This document shows positions 8,641 through 16,877 of a DNA stretch of 64,000 nucleotides, piece by piece (the stretch's first letter is position 1; each line of letters opens with the position of its first letter). Both the position numbers and the translations under genes were made by a program. The notes below the pieces were generated by a model. That model had not been told where the DNA came from, did no database searches, and saw only the letters and a list, made by a program, of their open reading frames with translations. The stretch is from NCBI RefSeq assembly GCF_004000785.1, contig NZ_BILX01000006.1, forward strand, positions 62,001-126,000. The letters run 5' to 3'. The stretch is from Paenibacillus ehimensis NBRC 15659 (GTDB taxonomy: Bacteria; Bacillota; Bacilli; Paenibacillales; NBRC-103111).

Positions 8641-8702
8641 AAAACCCCGGCCGCCTGCGGAAGTCCGTTGTTACAGGACTCCGCCGAAGCGGCCGGGGTT
8701 TT
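8641..8702 (+). terminator. terminator of the gcvT-gcvPA-gcvPB operon
   Basis: AAAACCCCGGCCGC pairs with GCGGCCGGGGTTTT, with an AGTCC/GGACT inner hairpin and a T run at the end. It is symmetrical enough to work in both directions. Confidence 0.85.
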
Positions 8703-8796
8703 CTGCGTGATACTATTTTTGGCGTTAATATAGACGGCACTCGCCATTGCGCCGACATGATTACGTTTTTATCCCGTTACTAAAACTGCGCCTCCG

Positions 8797-9072
8797 TCAA
8801 AATACATATTCCCAAAAAGCTATACCCGATTTATAACACATGGATATATTGTTTTTGGTTATTGTAAATAGTCCGGAATTTGAAGCCTGTATTCCATAGC
8901 TATGTTCATGAATTGAGCAATTTTCTATTCTATGATTGCTAAAAGATCGACCGCTAGAAATCCGTTCTCCATATTCGATTCCGTAAGTACCATTCTCTCC
9001 TCCTCTTCCATTTATGCCAATGTTGCTTATAACAGTTTGGTTTGTATATTTTAAATCATGACTTAGTCCTGT
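8797..9072 (-). pseudogene. remnant of a right-handed beta-helix repeat protein
   Basis: An open frame of 91 codons without a start codon lies on the minus strand, bounded by TAG (9073-9075) and TGA (8797-8799). Its translation has the rhythm of parallel beta-helix (pectate-lyase/NosD-like) proteins, with rungs of about 20-22 residues: ISNIGINGRGGENGTYGIEY, then NHRIENCSIHEHSYGIQAS and NSGLFTITKNNISMCYKSG. The C-terminal part is cut by the stop and the N-terminal part is missing. The base composition is AT-richer than the gcv genes. No transposase or repeat is visible at its ends. Most likely it is the decayed piece of a larger secreted carbohydrate-active or surface protein. Confidence 0.6.
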
Positions 9073-9153
9073 CTAAAAGTATCGGCAAAACTTAGTTAGC
9101 ACTGATTCAATGCACCTTTCCCTGAGTTCAGCAGTTTTTATCATCACTTGTAT

Positions 9154-9654
9154 TCAAATTTCTCTCACATCCGCATTCCCATAACCCTCCGCTTGGAGTT
9201 CGAGCACATTTTTATCCACCACATAAGTCTTTGCAATCATATCGTGCAGCGCTTGTTTTTTCTGAGTGAATCCGGCCATGATGAAGCCGACGTACAGAGT
9301 ACAAACGGAAATCAGCTTGCTCCAATATCTGCCGCTCGCCCGCGCGAAAGAGATCCTTTCGTTCCTTTCATCCACCACGACGCTGCCTGTCGCAAGCTTT
9401 CCTAACGTTGCCTTCCATTTTGACGATTCCATGAAGGCATAGTACAGCCATCCGGTAGCAATAATGAGCAAGAACCGAGCCCCTACGGTAACCCAAACGA
9501 AGGTAGTGGCGGATTGGGTTAAATTAAGAGCGAATGGAATCATAAGCAGGTATTCAAACATGGTAAATACGCTGCCCAGAATCACACTGGCTACATAAAG
9601 GATGATGCCATCGATAATATAAGCGCACAATCGTTTCCAAAATCCCGAATACAT
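9154..9654 (-). CDS. RDD-family integral membrane protein
   Basis: A protein of about 166 residues with the RDD pattern. It begins SGFWKRLCAYIIDG (Arg and Asp of the first span), has three or four membrane segments and ends in a conserved KKQALHDMIAKTYVV motif. The ATG at 9654 is chosen because GGGAGGA lies 9 nt before it. Upstream in-frame ATGs (9690, 9672) lack a site. RDD proteins are poorly understood; some have been linked to ion exchange. It stands alone between the beta-helix remnant and the MFS gene. Confidence 0.85.
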   Translation of the reverse strand: MYSGFWKRLCAYIIDGIILYVASVILGSVFTMFEYLLMIPFALNLTQSATTFVWVTVGARFLLIIATGWLYYAFMESSKWKATLGKLATGSVVVDERNERISFARASGRYWSKLISVCTLYVGFIMAGFTQKKQALHDMIAKTYVVDKNVLELQAEGYGNADVREI

Positions 9655-9830
9655 TCTCTCTCTTCCTCCCATTTCTCTTCGGATTGCCATAATATCTTAC
9701 TATTTGATCCTGCGATTTCCAAATTATTATCGGCAGAAGTCCTAATTTTTCTTACACTTTAGGAAAATGAAGAGCATTCATCCGCGAAAATGTTCTGAAA
9801 TCGTTTGGGAGGGGAAAGCGAATCGCGTGC

Positions 9831-11021
9831 CTATTTCATAACGGCGGCGCTGCGGGATTCGCTACGCGAACCGGCAGGCAATACCCCGCTTCGCTGAAAC
9901 AAGAGCAAGGAAACGAGCAAACAAAGAACGGTAAACAGGCTGACCGAAACAAACCCATGAAAATGCGTGTACAAAATTCCGGCTACGGACGAAGCGATCG
10001 TAGCTCCGAAATACATGGACGCGTTCGCCAAGGAAGAGATCGTTCCGCGTGCCGTAGAAGACAAGCCTTGCAGCCAGCTCATGATGAGCGGGAAAAGCAT
10101 CCCCATCATAAAATAAATCAAAAAGTAAGCCAGCTTTACGTATGTAATACTTTCCATAAAGGAGAGGCTTGGAAAAATCAGAACGAGCAATACCATCCCC
10201 GAAACGAACGCTCTTCTTCCCCCCACCCTCTGCACCACGCTGCTGCCAAAAAAGCTGCTGAGCGTATTGCCCAAGCCAAGAAACAGCAGCACCGTTCCAA
10301 TCCCCCCGACGCTGAGCCCGAATTGGTCCGAGAGCCAGGTTCCGATGAAGGAGAACGTGGCAAAGTTGCCGAGCTGAAACACAAAATAAGCGAGGAAAGC
10401 TTTTTTCGCCCTGGATTCGCGAAGCAGCCCACGATAGCGTCCGACAATGGAAGGAGCTTTCCCCTCAGCCGGCGGCGCCGGAATCGACGGCAGCACCAGC
10501 GCAATGAGCATCACGATAACAAACGAGGCGGCCCCAATCGCAATAAACGGAGTATGCCATCCGTATGCGGCAAGATAGCTGCCAATGGGCACTCCGAGCA
10601 TTTGCGCAACCGCAAGTCCGGCCGTGGCGATCCCCATCGCTTTTAATACTTTGCCGGACGGCACGACTTGCGGGATGGCCGCCCATACCTGCGGCGACAC
10701 AAATGCACCGCTCACCCCCGCCAAAAAGCGGAAGAGCAGCATGGTCCAAAAGTTGGCGGCAAGCCCGCAAAGCAGCGTAAACACACCGAAGCTGATCATC
10801 CCCGCGATCATGACTTTTTTCCGGTTCCACCCGTCCGAGAGAGGTCCGGCCACGAGCGCAAACAGCGCATAGCCTAAAGCGTAGGAGGAAACGATCCATC
10901 CCGAACGTTCGACCGAAATGCCGAAGGCCTCCCGCAGCGTCGGCAATAAAGGCGAAGCGATGAACGTATCGGTGCCGATAATAAACATCATGCAGAAAAA
11001 CAACGCGATTACTCTGTTCAA
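9831..11021 (-). CDS. MFS drug/sugar-efflux type transporter
   Basis: A 12-span major facilitator of about 396 residues, in the drug:H+ antiporter or sugar-efflux branch. Span 1 carries FIIGTDTFIASPLLPTL. Motif A follows between spans 2 and 3 (GPLSDGWNRKKVMIAGM), and span 5 has a motif C-like GVPIGSYLA. The TTG at 11021 is chosen because AAAGGGGA stands 9 nt upstream and the span-1 leader then has family length. Upstream in-frame codons up to 11099 lie in the promoter region. It is divergent from an ArsR-type repressor gene, which probably controls it. The substrate is unknown. Confidence 0.85.
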   Translation of the reverse strand: MNRVIALFFCMMFIIGTDTFIASPLLPTLREAFGISVERSGWIVSSYALGYALFALVAGPLSDGWNRKKVMIAGMISFGVFTLLCGLAANFWTMLLFRFLAGVSGAFVSPQVWAAIPQVVPSGKVLKAMGIATAGLAVAQMLGVPIGSYLAAYGWHTPFIAIGAASFVIVMLIALVLPSIPAPPAEGKAPSIVGRYRGLLRESRAKKAFLAYFVFQLGNFATFSFIGTWLSDQFGLSVGGIGTVLLFLGLGNTLSSFFGSSVVQRVGGRRAFVSGMVLLVLIFPSLSFMESITYVKLAYFLIYFMMGMLFPLIMSWLQGLSSTARGTISSLANASMYFGATIASSVAGILYTHFHGFVSVSLFTVLCLLVSLLLFQRSGVLPAGSRSESRSAAVMK

Positions 11022-11043
11022 GATCCGTATCCCCTTTATTTCG

Positions 11044-11066
11044 TTATTTCGAAAATATTCGAATAA
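11044..11066. promoter_or_regulatory. imperfect palindrome between MFS and ArsR genes, likely operator
   Basis: TTATTTCGAA (11044-11053) and TTCGAATAA (11058-11066) form an inverted repeat with a 4-bp centre, of the size expected for an ArsR/SmtB dimer site. It lies between the two divergent starts. Assignment to the adjacent regulator is inference. Confidence 0.5.
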
Positions 11067-11133
11067 TTGAAATATAGCACTCCCTTTGATATAATTCAAC
11101 TACCGATAATTTTTGTATGGAAGGCGATCGATC

Positions 11134-11445
11134 TTGAGGAAGCTTTTTCACCCGCATGTTGATGAAATCAATTTGTCTACCGTGCTCTATGCGCTCAGTG
11201 ACGACATTCGGCTCCAAATCATCAAAAGCCTGGCGGATCACGGGGAGCAATCCTGCAACCAGCTGGACATCCCGATTCCGAATTCGACTCTCTCCCATCA
11301 TTACAAGGTGCTGAGAGAATCGGGGGTTACGCATACGCGAATCGAAGGAACCCAGCGGTTTGTCTCGCTGCGCTGCGACGATCTGAATGCTCGCTTTCCC
11401 GGTTTGTTACAGGCCATTCTTCAGGGATTGGCCCCCCGAGCATAG
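11134..11445 (+). CDS. ArsR-family transcriptional repressor
   Basis: A winged-helix regulator of about 103 residues. It begins with the ArsR helix (VLYALSDDIRLQIIKSLADH) and has the recognition helix NSTLSHHYKVLRESGVTHTR and the wing EGTQRFVSLRCDDL. No ArsR-type CVC metal motif is present in the DNA-binding helix, so it may respond to something other than a thiophilic metal, such as a drug or redox signal. The TTG at 11134 follows GGAAGG by about 8 nt. The TTG at 11113 has no site. It is divergent from the MFS gene. Confidence 0.87.
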   Translation: MRKLFHPHVDEINLSTVLYALSDDIRLQIIKSLADHGEQSCNQLDIPIPNSTLSHHYKVLRESGVTHTRIEGTQRFVSLRCDDLNARFPGLLQAILQGLAPRA

Positions 11446-11466
11446 CTGCTGTCCCTGAACGCAAAC

Positions 11467-11497
11467 AGGCCAGCCTTCTTAACGAAGGTGGCCTTTG
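11467..11497 (+). terminator. terminator between the ArsR gene and the convergent zinc-ribbon gene
   Basis: AGGCCAGCCTTC, loop TTAAC, GAAGGTGGCCT, then TTTG. The T run is short. The stem is symmetrical and could serve both convergent genes. Confidence 0.65.
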
Positions 11498-11521
11498 CTT
11501 CAGGCTGAATAAGCCGATTGT

Positions 11522-11914
11522 CTAATCCCAATCCATGTAAAAGGTCGCCGTCAGCTTGCCGCTGGCGCACTCGGGACAATCCAACCGAACCGTTCTCGGA
11601 TCGTCCGGCACGGGATGCATCGCTTCCCCGCATCTCCGGCAGCAGCAGGAGGTGACAAAATAATCGTTATCGGACTTCATTTCCAGATAAAGCTCATTTT
11701 GGATCGCACGGCATGCCCTACACCGGTACAAAGCGTCATAAGCCTTGTATCGAGTGCTTGGTTCCTTCTCAAAGTCGGCAATCCGCTTCTTAAGCGACAC
11801 ATCCTGCACGAATGAAGCGATGGAATGCAGATAGACGTACGAAAATCCGATTCCAACAAAAACGTTCGTATGATAACCGCAATGACCGCATTCCAGTTTA
11901 TACGCTTCACCCAT
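11522..11914 (-). CDS. zinc-ribbon protein of unknown function
   Basis: 130 residues with four Cys pairs: C9-GH-C12 near the start, CRAC near 65-68, CCCRRC near 90-95 and CPEC near 113-116. This gives two probable zinc ribbons made of treble-clef or rubredoxin-like knuckles. The middle (about 25-60) is helical and charged. There is no DNA-binding or enzymatic signature I recognise. A good ribosome site (GAGGAGG) precedes the ATG. It stands alone, convergent with the ArsR gene and divergent from lytS. Confidence 0.7.
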   Translation of the reverse strand: MGEAYKLECGHCGYHTNVFVGIGFSYVYLHSIASFVQDVSLKKRIADFEKEPSTRYKAYDALYRCRACRAIQNELYLEMKSDNDYFVTSCCCRRCGEAMHPVPDDPRTVRLDCPECASGKLTATFYMDWD

Positions 11915-12031
11915 ACTTATCCTCCTCTCCGGTTAACGAAACTACTCTATTATACCAAAAAAAGAAATACAATATTTTCAAAATAAGCCCATTTTTTCAT
12001 CGACTCGGCATTCAATGCGCAGCAAATACGA

Positions 12032-12037
12032 TATAAT
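12032..12037 (+). promoter_or_regulatory. -10 element before lytS
   Basis: A perfect TATAAT lies about 44 bp before the lytS start. The -35 at the usual distance (CATTCA, 12009-12014) is poor, so the promoter may need an activator. Confidence 0.45.
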
Positions 12038-12080
12038 AGACAACAAGATACTGAGATTCCTCTAAAACGGATGTGTAAGG

Positions 12081-13685
12081 ATGCTGCATCTTTTTGTCGA
12101 TATGCTGGAGCGCGTCGGCTTCCTGATTGCGCTGGCGTTCGTCTTCTCGCGCAGCCGGTGGATGCGAAGCTCCATGAGCTACCAAGGGGAGCAGGCTCAT
12201 CAGTGGCGCTTCGTCGTCTTTTTCAGCCTGTATGCGATTCTCGGCACATATTCCGGGGTAACCGTGACCCCGTATTCGTACCAGCCGGCGCCATGGATCG
12301 GCGAAGTCTCCCCCACAGCCGCCATCGCCAACTCGCGGTCGATCGGGGTCGTCATCGCCGGACTGCTCGGCGGGGTAAAGAGCGGGCTGATCGTCGGCGT
12401 CATTGCCGGCCTGCACCGGTACAGCCTCGGCGGCTTCGTCGCCGTCGCGTGCATGCTGGCGCCTGTCGCCCAAGGCATCATGGCGGGACTATTCCGCAAT
12501 GCCGTCAAACGGCGGTTCCGGCACGCAGCTTCGGCCAAGCCGGCGTTTGCCGTCGGTCTGCTCGCGGAAGCGGTTCAGATGGCGTTGATCCTGCTGCTGG
12601 CGAAGCCGTGGAACGAAGCGCTCGGGTTGGTCGCGCTGATCGGAATTCCGCAAATTGTCGCGAATGGGATCGGCGTCTCGCTGTTTTTCATCGTGTATCA
12701 TACGATGGAAAGCGAGGAGGACCGGATCGGAACGGAGCACGCGCGCAAAGCGCTGCACATCGCCGATTTGACGATGCCGCTATGGCGGTTGGATTTTGAC
12801 CGGGCGGTCCGGGAGGTTGCGAGAACGCTGCACGAGGAGACGAAGGCCGTCGGCGCTTATTTTTACAAAAACGATACGGAATGGGTTAAGGAAGGCCGCA
12901 AGACGCCGTATTGGGTCGATTTGCCGATGGAAATGCAAAATCAGAAGCTGATCGGCCGCTTCCGGTTGTTTTACGAGCGGAAGCAGGAGGATACCCCGTC
13001 CCGGCGGCGGATGATGACAACGCTCGCGAGGCTTATTTCCCAGCAGTACGCTTTTGTGGAGGCGGAGCGGCAGGGACAGCTGTTGGCTGATGCCGAAATC
13101 CGCTCGCTGCAGGCGCAGATGAGCCCGCACTTTTTATTCAACGTCTTGAATACGGTCAAATCGTTCATCCGCACGAAACCGGAGGAAGCGCGGCAGCTCA
13201 TCACGCACCTGTCCAAATTCCTCCGCAAAAATATAAACGGCAGCAGCAAAACGCTGGTCTCGGTCCGCGACGAGCTCGAGCTTGTTATGTCCTACCTGAG
13301 CTTGACCAAAGCACGGCTCGGCGATCAGCTTGAGTTTGTGACGGATATTGACGAAGCGGCGCTGGACTGCCGTATTCCTCCGTTTACGATTCAGCCGCTG
13401 GTGGAAAATGCGATTGTGCATGGGCTCCAAAACATCGGCAGGCCCGGTATGATCCGCCTCGGCGTGAAGCACGAATCATACGGTGGACAATTCCGCGCCC
13501 GGATCACGGTCGAGGATAACGGCACCGGGATGGGCCGGGGCGTGCCGGGGGCGGCGGACGAGCATGCGGGCGTCGCGCTGCGCAATATCGTCCAGCGGCT
13601 GAGCTATCATTACGGTACGGAGCAGCCGCTGGAGATCGAAAGTACACCGGGGAAAGGCACGAAAGTTAGCTTTTGGGTGAGGTGA
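12081..13685 (+). CDS. lytS: LytS-family sensor histidine kinase (5TM-Lyt)
   Basis: Membrane sensor of a LytS/BtsS-type two-component system. Residues about 1-200 form the 5TM-5TMR_LYT sensor (LERVGFLIALAFVFSR; ITGGLLGGVKSG-like segment near 90-115). A GAF-like region spans about 225-330. The HisKA-type box AQMSPHFLFNVLNTVKSF carries the phospho-accepting His (near residue 350), and the ATP lid has QPLVENAIVHGL and ENDNGTGMG-like motifs near 440-485. The 534-residue length is close to LytS. In E. coli the related BtsS senses pyruvate. The genes that follow make the same signal likely here, by inference. lytT starts 5 bp after its stop. Confidence 0.92.
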   Translation: MLHLFVDMLERVGFLIALAFVFSRSRWMRSSMSYQGEQAHQWRFVVFFSLYAILGTYSGVTVTPYSYQPAPWIGEVSPTAAIANSRSIGVVIAGLLGGVKSGLIVGVIAGLHRYSLGGFVAVACMLAPVAQGIMAGLFRNAVKRRFRHAASAKPAFAVGLLAEAVQMALILLLAKPWNEALGLVALIGIPQIVANGIGVSLFFIVYHTMESEEDRIGTEHARKALHIADLTMPLWRLDFDRAVREVARTLHEETKAVGAYFYKNDTEWVKEGRKTPYWVDLPMEMQNQKLIGRFRLFYERKQEDTPSRRRMMTTLARLISQQYAFVEAERQGQLLADAEIRSLQAQMSPHFLFNVLNTVKSFIRTKPEEARQLITHLSKFLRKNINGSSKTLVSVRDELELVMSYLSLTKARLGDQLEFVTDIDEAALDCRIPPFTIQPLVENAIVHGLQNIGRPGMIRLGVKHESYGGQFRARITVEDNGTGMGRGVPGAADEHAGVALRNIVQRLSYHYGTEQPLEIESTPGKGTKVSFWVR

Positions 13686-13690
13686 CAAGA

Positions 13691-14434
13691 ATGGGCTGGA
13701 ATGTGGTGATTGCCGATGATGAAGCACCTTCCCGGGAGGAGCTCGCCTATTTGCTGGAGCAGATCGCCGACGTGTCGCAGGTGACGCAGGCGGTCGGCGG
13801 GATGGACGCGATCCGCAAGGTGAAGGAGCTGACGCCGGACGTGCTGTTTCTCGATATGGAGATGCCGGACCTCAGCGGACTGCAGGTGGCGCAAATCGTA
13901 GGCGAGCTCGACCCGGGGGTCAAAATCGTCTTTTCCACCGCTTACGATCATTATGCGGTCGACGCCTTTAAGCTGCGCGCGTTTCATTACATATTGAAGC
14001 CGTATGACGAGGACGATCTCGGTGCGGTCTTTCGGGAACTGCGGCAGGCCGCGGAGAAGAGCTTTGCGCCGGATTCGCGCAAGCCTGCAGCGGGGGACGC
14101 CTGCGTGAAGCTGGCGCTTGAATTGGACGACGGCATCAAGTACGTATCGCCGAAACATATCGTTTATATCAGCAAGGAAGGCAAGCGGGTTCAGGTCCAT
14201 ACCCTCCAGGACGCTTACGAGGTCTCCTACACCTTGCAAGAGCTGGAGCAGAAGCTGGCGCCGTACGGTTTTTTCCGCTGCCACAAAAGCTATCTGGTCC
14301 GGCTGGAAGCGATCACGGAATTGAAGTCGTGGGTCAACGGGGCTTACGACGTACGAATGGACGATGCGGTCCGCAGCCGCGTTCCCGTCAGCCGGAATTA
14401 CGTGAAGGAGCTGCGTTTGAAGCTGGAAATCTGA
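13691..14434 (+). CDS. lytT: LytTR-family response regulator
   Basis: The response regulator partner of LytS, 247 residues. A receiver domain spans about 1-120: the acidic pair is in VVIADDEAPSREE, the phospho-acceptor is the Asp in VLFLDMEMPDLSG, and the switch Lys is in LKPYDEDDL. A LytTR DNA-binding domain spans about 145-245 (IVYISKEGKRVQVHT; FFRCHKSYLVRLEAI). The ATG at 13691 follows GAGGTGA by 6 nt; an in-frame GTG at 13673 lies inside lytS. LytTR proteins bind direct repeats in front of their target, here probably cstA. Confidence 0.93.
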   Translation: MGWNVVIADDEAPSREELAYLLEQIADVSQVTQAVGGMDAIRKVKELTPDVLFLDMEMPDLSGLQVAQIVGELDPGVKIVFSTAYDHYAVDAFKLRAFHYILKPYDEDDLGAVFRELRQAAEKSFAPDSRKPAAGDACVKLALELDDGIKYVSPKHIVYISKEGKRVQVHTLQDAYEVSYTLQELEQKLAPYGFFRCHKSYLVRLEAITELKSWVNGAYDVRMDDAVRSRVPVSRNYVKELRLKLEI

Positions 14435-14491
14435 CATCTTGAACCGGGTTCCGGACATCATGCGATCCAAGCGGTTTCCCTCGGGCAACAG

Positions 14492-14517
14492 AGCGTTTAT
14501 ACTTGGTTGCAAACGCT
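14492..14517. promoter_or_regulatory. 7-bp inverted repeat upstream of cstA
   Basis: AGCGTTT (14492-14498) and AAACGCT (14511-14517) form a perfect inverted repeat, 12 bp apart and about 40 bp before the cstA start. It could be an operator (its halves resemble catabolite-responsive halves) or an RNA hairpin. Which protein reads it is unknown. Confidence 0.4.
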
Positions 14518-14555
14518 GCCATGATGGAAGCAATTCACAGGTGGAGGGAACCGCT

Positions 14556-16643
14556 ATGGCTAAAAGCTTGAAATCCATCGGTTTATGGGGACTCGTATCG
14601 GTACTCGGCGCCTTCGGATTCGCGGCGATTGCGCTGAACCGCGGAGAATCGGTCAACGCGGTCTGGCTGATTGTCGCCGCCGTCTCGTGCTATGCCGTCG
14701 CTTACCGCTTCTACAGTAAATTTCTGGCCCGCAAAGTGCTCGGTTTGGACGACAACCGCAAGACGCCGGCCGAGATCAACAATGACGGCAAGGATTATGT
14801 GCCGACGAACAAATGGGTATTGTTCGGGCACCACTTCGCCGCCATCGCCGGCGCAGGGCCGCTCGTCGGTCCGGTGCTTGCGGCGCAGATGGGCTATTTG
14901 CCCGGTACGCTCTGGATTGTAATCGGCGTTATTCTCGGCGGAGCCGTGCAGGACTTCGTCATTTTGTTCGCCTCGACGAGACGGGGCGGCAAATCGCTCG
15001 GGGAGATGATCAAGGAAGAGATCGGCCCGACCGCCGGGGTCATCGCGATGATCGGCATTCTCGCCATTATGGTCATTCTGCTCGCCGTATTGGCGCTCGT
15101 TGTCGTCAAAGCGCTGATCGGCAGCCCTTGGGGGATGTTCACCATCGCAGCCACCATCCCCATCGCGGTTCTCATGGGAATTTACATGCGGTTTATTCGT
15201 CCCGGCCGGGTAGCCGAAGCTTCGCTGATCGGGCTGGTGCTGCTTCTGGGCTCTCTCGTAGGGGGCAAGTACGTAGCCGAAAGCCCGGTGCTTTCCGGCC
15301 TGTTTACGTTCAACGGCGAAACGATTGCGCTCATGCTGATCGCTTACGGCTTTATCGCTTCCGCGCTGCCGGTCTGGCTGCTGTTGGCCCCGCGCGATTA
15401 CTTGAGCACGTTTCTGAAAATCGGCACCATCGTAGGATTGGCGCTCGGCATCCTGTTCGTCATGCCCGATCTCGCGATGCCGGCCACAACCAAGTTTATC
15501 GACGGCACGGGGCCGGTCTTCGCCGGCAATCTGTTCCCGTTCCTGTTCATTACGATTGCGTGCGGCGCCGTCTCCGGCTTCCATTCGCTGATTTCGTCCG
15601 GCACGACGCCGAAAATGCTGGAGCGGGAAACGCACGCCCGGCCGATCGGCTACGGCGCGATGCTGATGGAATCGTTCGTCGCCATCATGGCGCTGATCGC
15701 CGCCTGCGTCATTACGCCGGGCGCCTACTTCGCCATTAACTCCCCGGCTGCCGCCATCGGCACCGATGCGGTGAAAGCGGCGGCCACACTGACGTCATGG
15801 GGCTTTACGATCACGCCGGACGATCTGACGAATTTGGCCAAGGACGTCGGCGAATCCACGATTCTTTCGCGAACCGGCGGCGCGCCGACGTTCGCCATCG
15901 GCATGGCGCATATTTTGTCCGGGGTCATCGGCGGCAAGGCGCTGATGGCGTTCTGGTATCATTTTGCCATCTTGTTCGAAGCGTTGTTTATTCTCACGAC
16001 GATCGACGCGGGAACCCGGGTAGGCCGGTTCATGATTCAAGAAATTCTCGGCAGCGTCGTCAAGCCGCTCGGCAATACCGAATCGACACTCGGCAACGTA
16101 GTCGCTACGGCGCTTTGCGTGGCCGGTTGGGGCTATTTCTTGTACCAAGGCGTCATTGATCCGCTTGGCGGCATCAACTCGCTTTGGGCGCTATTCGGTA
16201 TCGCCAACCAAATGCTGGCGGGCATGGCGCTCATTCTCGGCTCGACCATCCTGCTGAAAATGGGCAAGAAGGCATACGCCTGGGTGACGCTGGTACCGAC
16301 GGTCTGGCTGCTTACCATTACGATGACGGCCGGCTGGCAGAAGCTGTTTCACCCCGACGCCAAAATCGGGTTTCTGACCCACGCGCAGCAGTATCAGGAC
16401 GCGATGAACGCCGGAAAGCTGCTGGCCCCGGCCAAAACAGCCGCGCAAATGCAGCAGATCATCACGAACGATTACGTGGATGCGATCCTATGCGGCTTGT
16501 TTATGATCATCGTACTGGCCGTGCTCCTCGTATCGATGCGGACATGGTACCGCGTGCTGAAGGGCCTGCCTGTCGGGCTGAGCGAAGCGCCTTACGTGGC
16601 GCGCGGCGCGGACGGCGTCCGGGAGGTGCCGAAGTATGTTTGA
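14556..16643 (+). CDS. cstA: CstA-family peptide/pyruvate transporter
   Basis: A large membrane transporter (about 695 residues, ~16-18 spans) of the carbon-starvation CstA/BtsT family. Family landmarks are FGHHFAAIAGAGPLVGPVLAAQMGYLPG near 95-120, the GGAVQDFVILFASTRRGG loop and GFHSLISSGTTPKMLERE near 350. The E. coli homologue BtsT is a pyruvate:H+ symporter induced by a LytS/LytT-type system; CstA was first linked to peptide use in starvation. The order lytS-lytT-cstA therefore predicts pyruvate uptake. The ATG at 14556 has GGAGGG 8 nt before it. Upstream in-frame codons to 14439 are not family-like. It overlaps the next gene by 8 bp. Confidence 0.92.
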   Translation: MAKSLKSIGLWGLVSVLGAFGFAAIALNRGESVNAVWLIVAAVSCYAVAYRFYSKFLARKVLGLDDNRKTPAEINNDGKDYVPTNKWVLFGHHFAAIAGAGPLVGPVLAAQMGYLPGTLWIVIGVILGGAVQDFVILFASTRRGGKSLGEMIKEEIGPTAGVIAMIGILAIMVILLAVLALVVVKALIGSPWGMFTIAATIPIAVLMGIYMRFIRPGRVAEASLIGLVLLLGSLVGGKYVAESPVLSGLFTFNGETIALMLIAYGFIASALPVWLLLAPRDYLSTFLKIGTIVGLALGILFVMPDLAMPATTKFIDGTGPVFAGNLFPFLFITIACGAVSGFHSLISSGTTPKMLERETHARPIGYGAMLMESFVAIMALIAACVITPGAYFAINSPAAAIGTDAVKAAATLTSWGFTITPDDLTNLAKDVGESTILSRTGGAPTFAIGMAHILSGVIGGKALMAFWYHFAILFEALFILTTIDAGTRVGRFMIQEILGSVVKPLGNTESTLGNVVATALCVAGWGYFLYQGVIDPLGGINSLWALFGIANQMLAGMALILGSTILLKMGKKAYAWVTLVPTVWLLTITMTAGWQKLFHPDAKIGFLTHAQQYQDAMNAGKLLAPAKTAAQMQQIITNDYVDAILCGLFMIIVLAVLLVSMRTWYRVLKGLPVGLSEAPYVARGADGVREVPKYV

Positions 16644-16839
16644 GGCGGTCAAGGACGTGCTCAAGTACCGCAGACAGTTCCTCGACTTGCTCGTCGGGGT
16701 GCCGAACTACGAGCGGTACGTCGAGCATCGGAAGGAATGCCATCCGGGCGAGCCGATCCAGACGCGGGAGGAGTTTTTCCGCGAGGCGCAGGAAGCCCGA
16801 TACAACGCCAAAGGCGGCAAAGTTTCGCGCTGCTGCTGA
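16636..16839 (+). CDS. YbdD/YjiX-family small protein (CstA partner)
   Basis: 67 residues matching the short YbdD/YjiX family almost always found directly after cstA or btsT. The family core YERYVEHRKECHPGEPI.T is present and the C terminus has a Cys pair (SRCC). The exact role is unknown; the strict gene neighbourhood suggests a helper of the transporter. The start overlaps cstA by 8 bp, with GGGAGG a few bases upstream inside cstA. A terminator follows. Confidence 0.9.
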   Translation: MFEAVKDVLKYRRQFLDLLVGVPNYERYVEHRKECHPGEPIQTREEFFREAQEARYNAKGGKVSRCC

Positions 16840-16844
16840 GAGCC

Positions 16845-16875
16845 AAGGCCGATCCTCGTCGGGTCGGCCTTTTTA
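16845..16875 (+). terminator. terminator of the lytST-cstA unit
   Basis: AAGGCCGA, an 11-nt loop, TCGGCCTTTTT. It also stands just past the stop of the convergent DUF4179 gene. Confidence 0.85.
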
Positions 16876-16877
16876 AA

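Noticed and set aside
14439-14555. 39-codon N-terminal extension of CstA
   Set aside because: The segment is not like the family, and the ATG at 14556 has its own GGAGGG; the gap also carries an inverted repeat.
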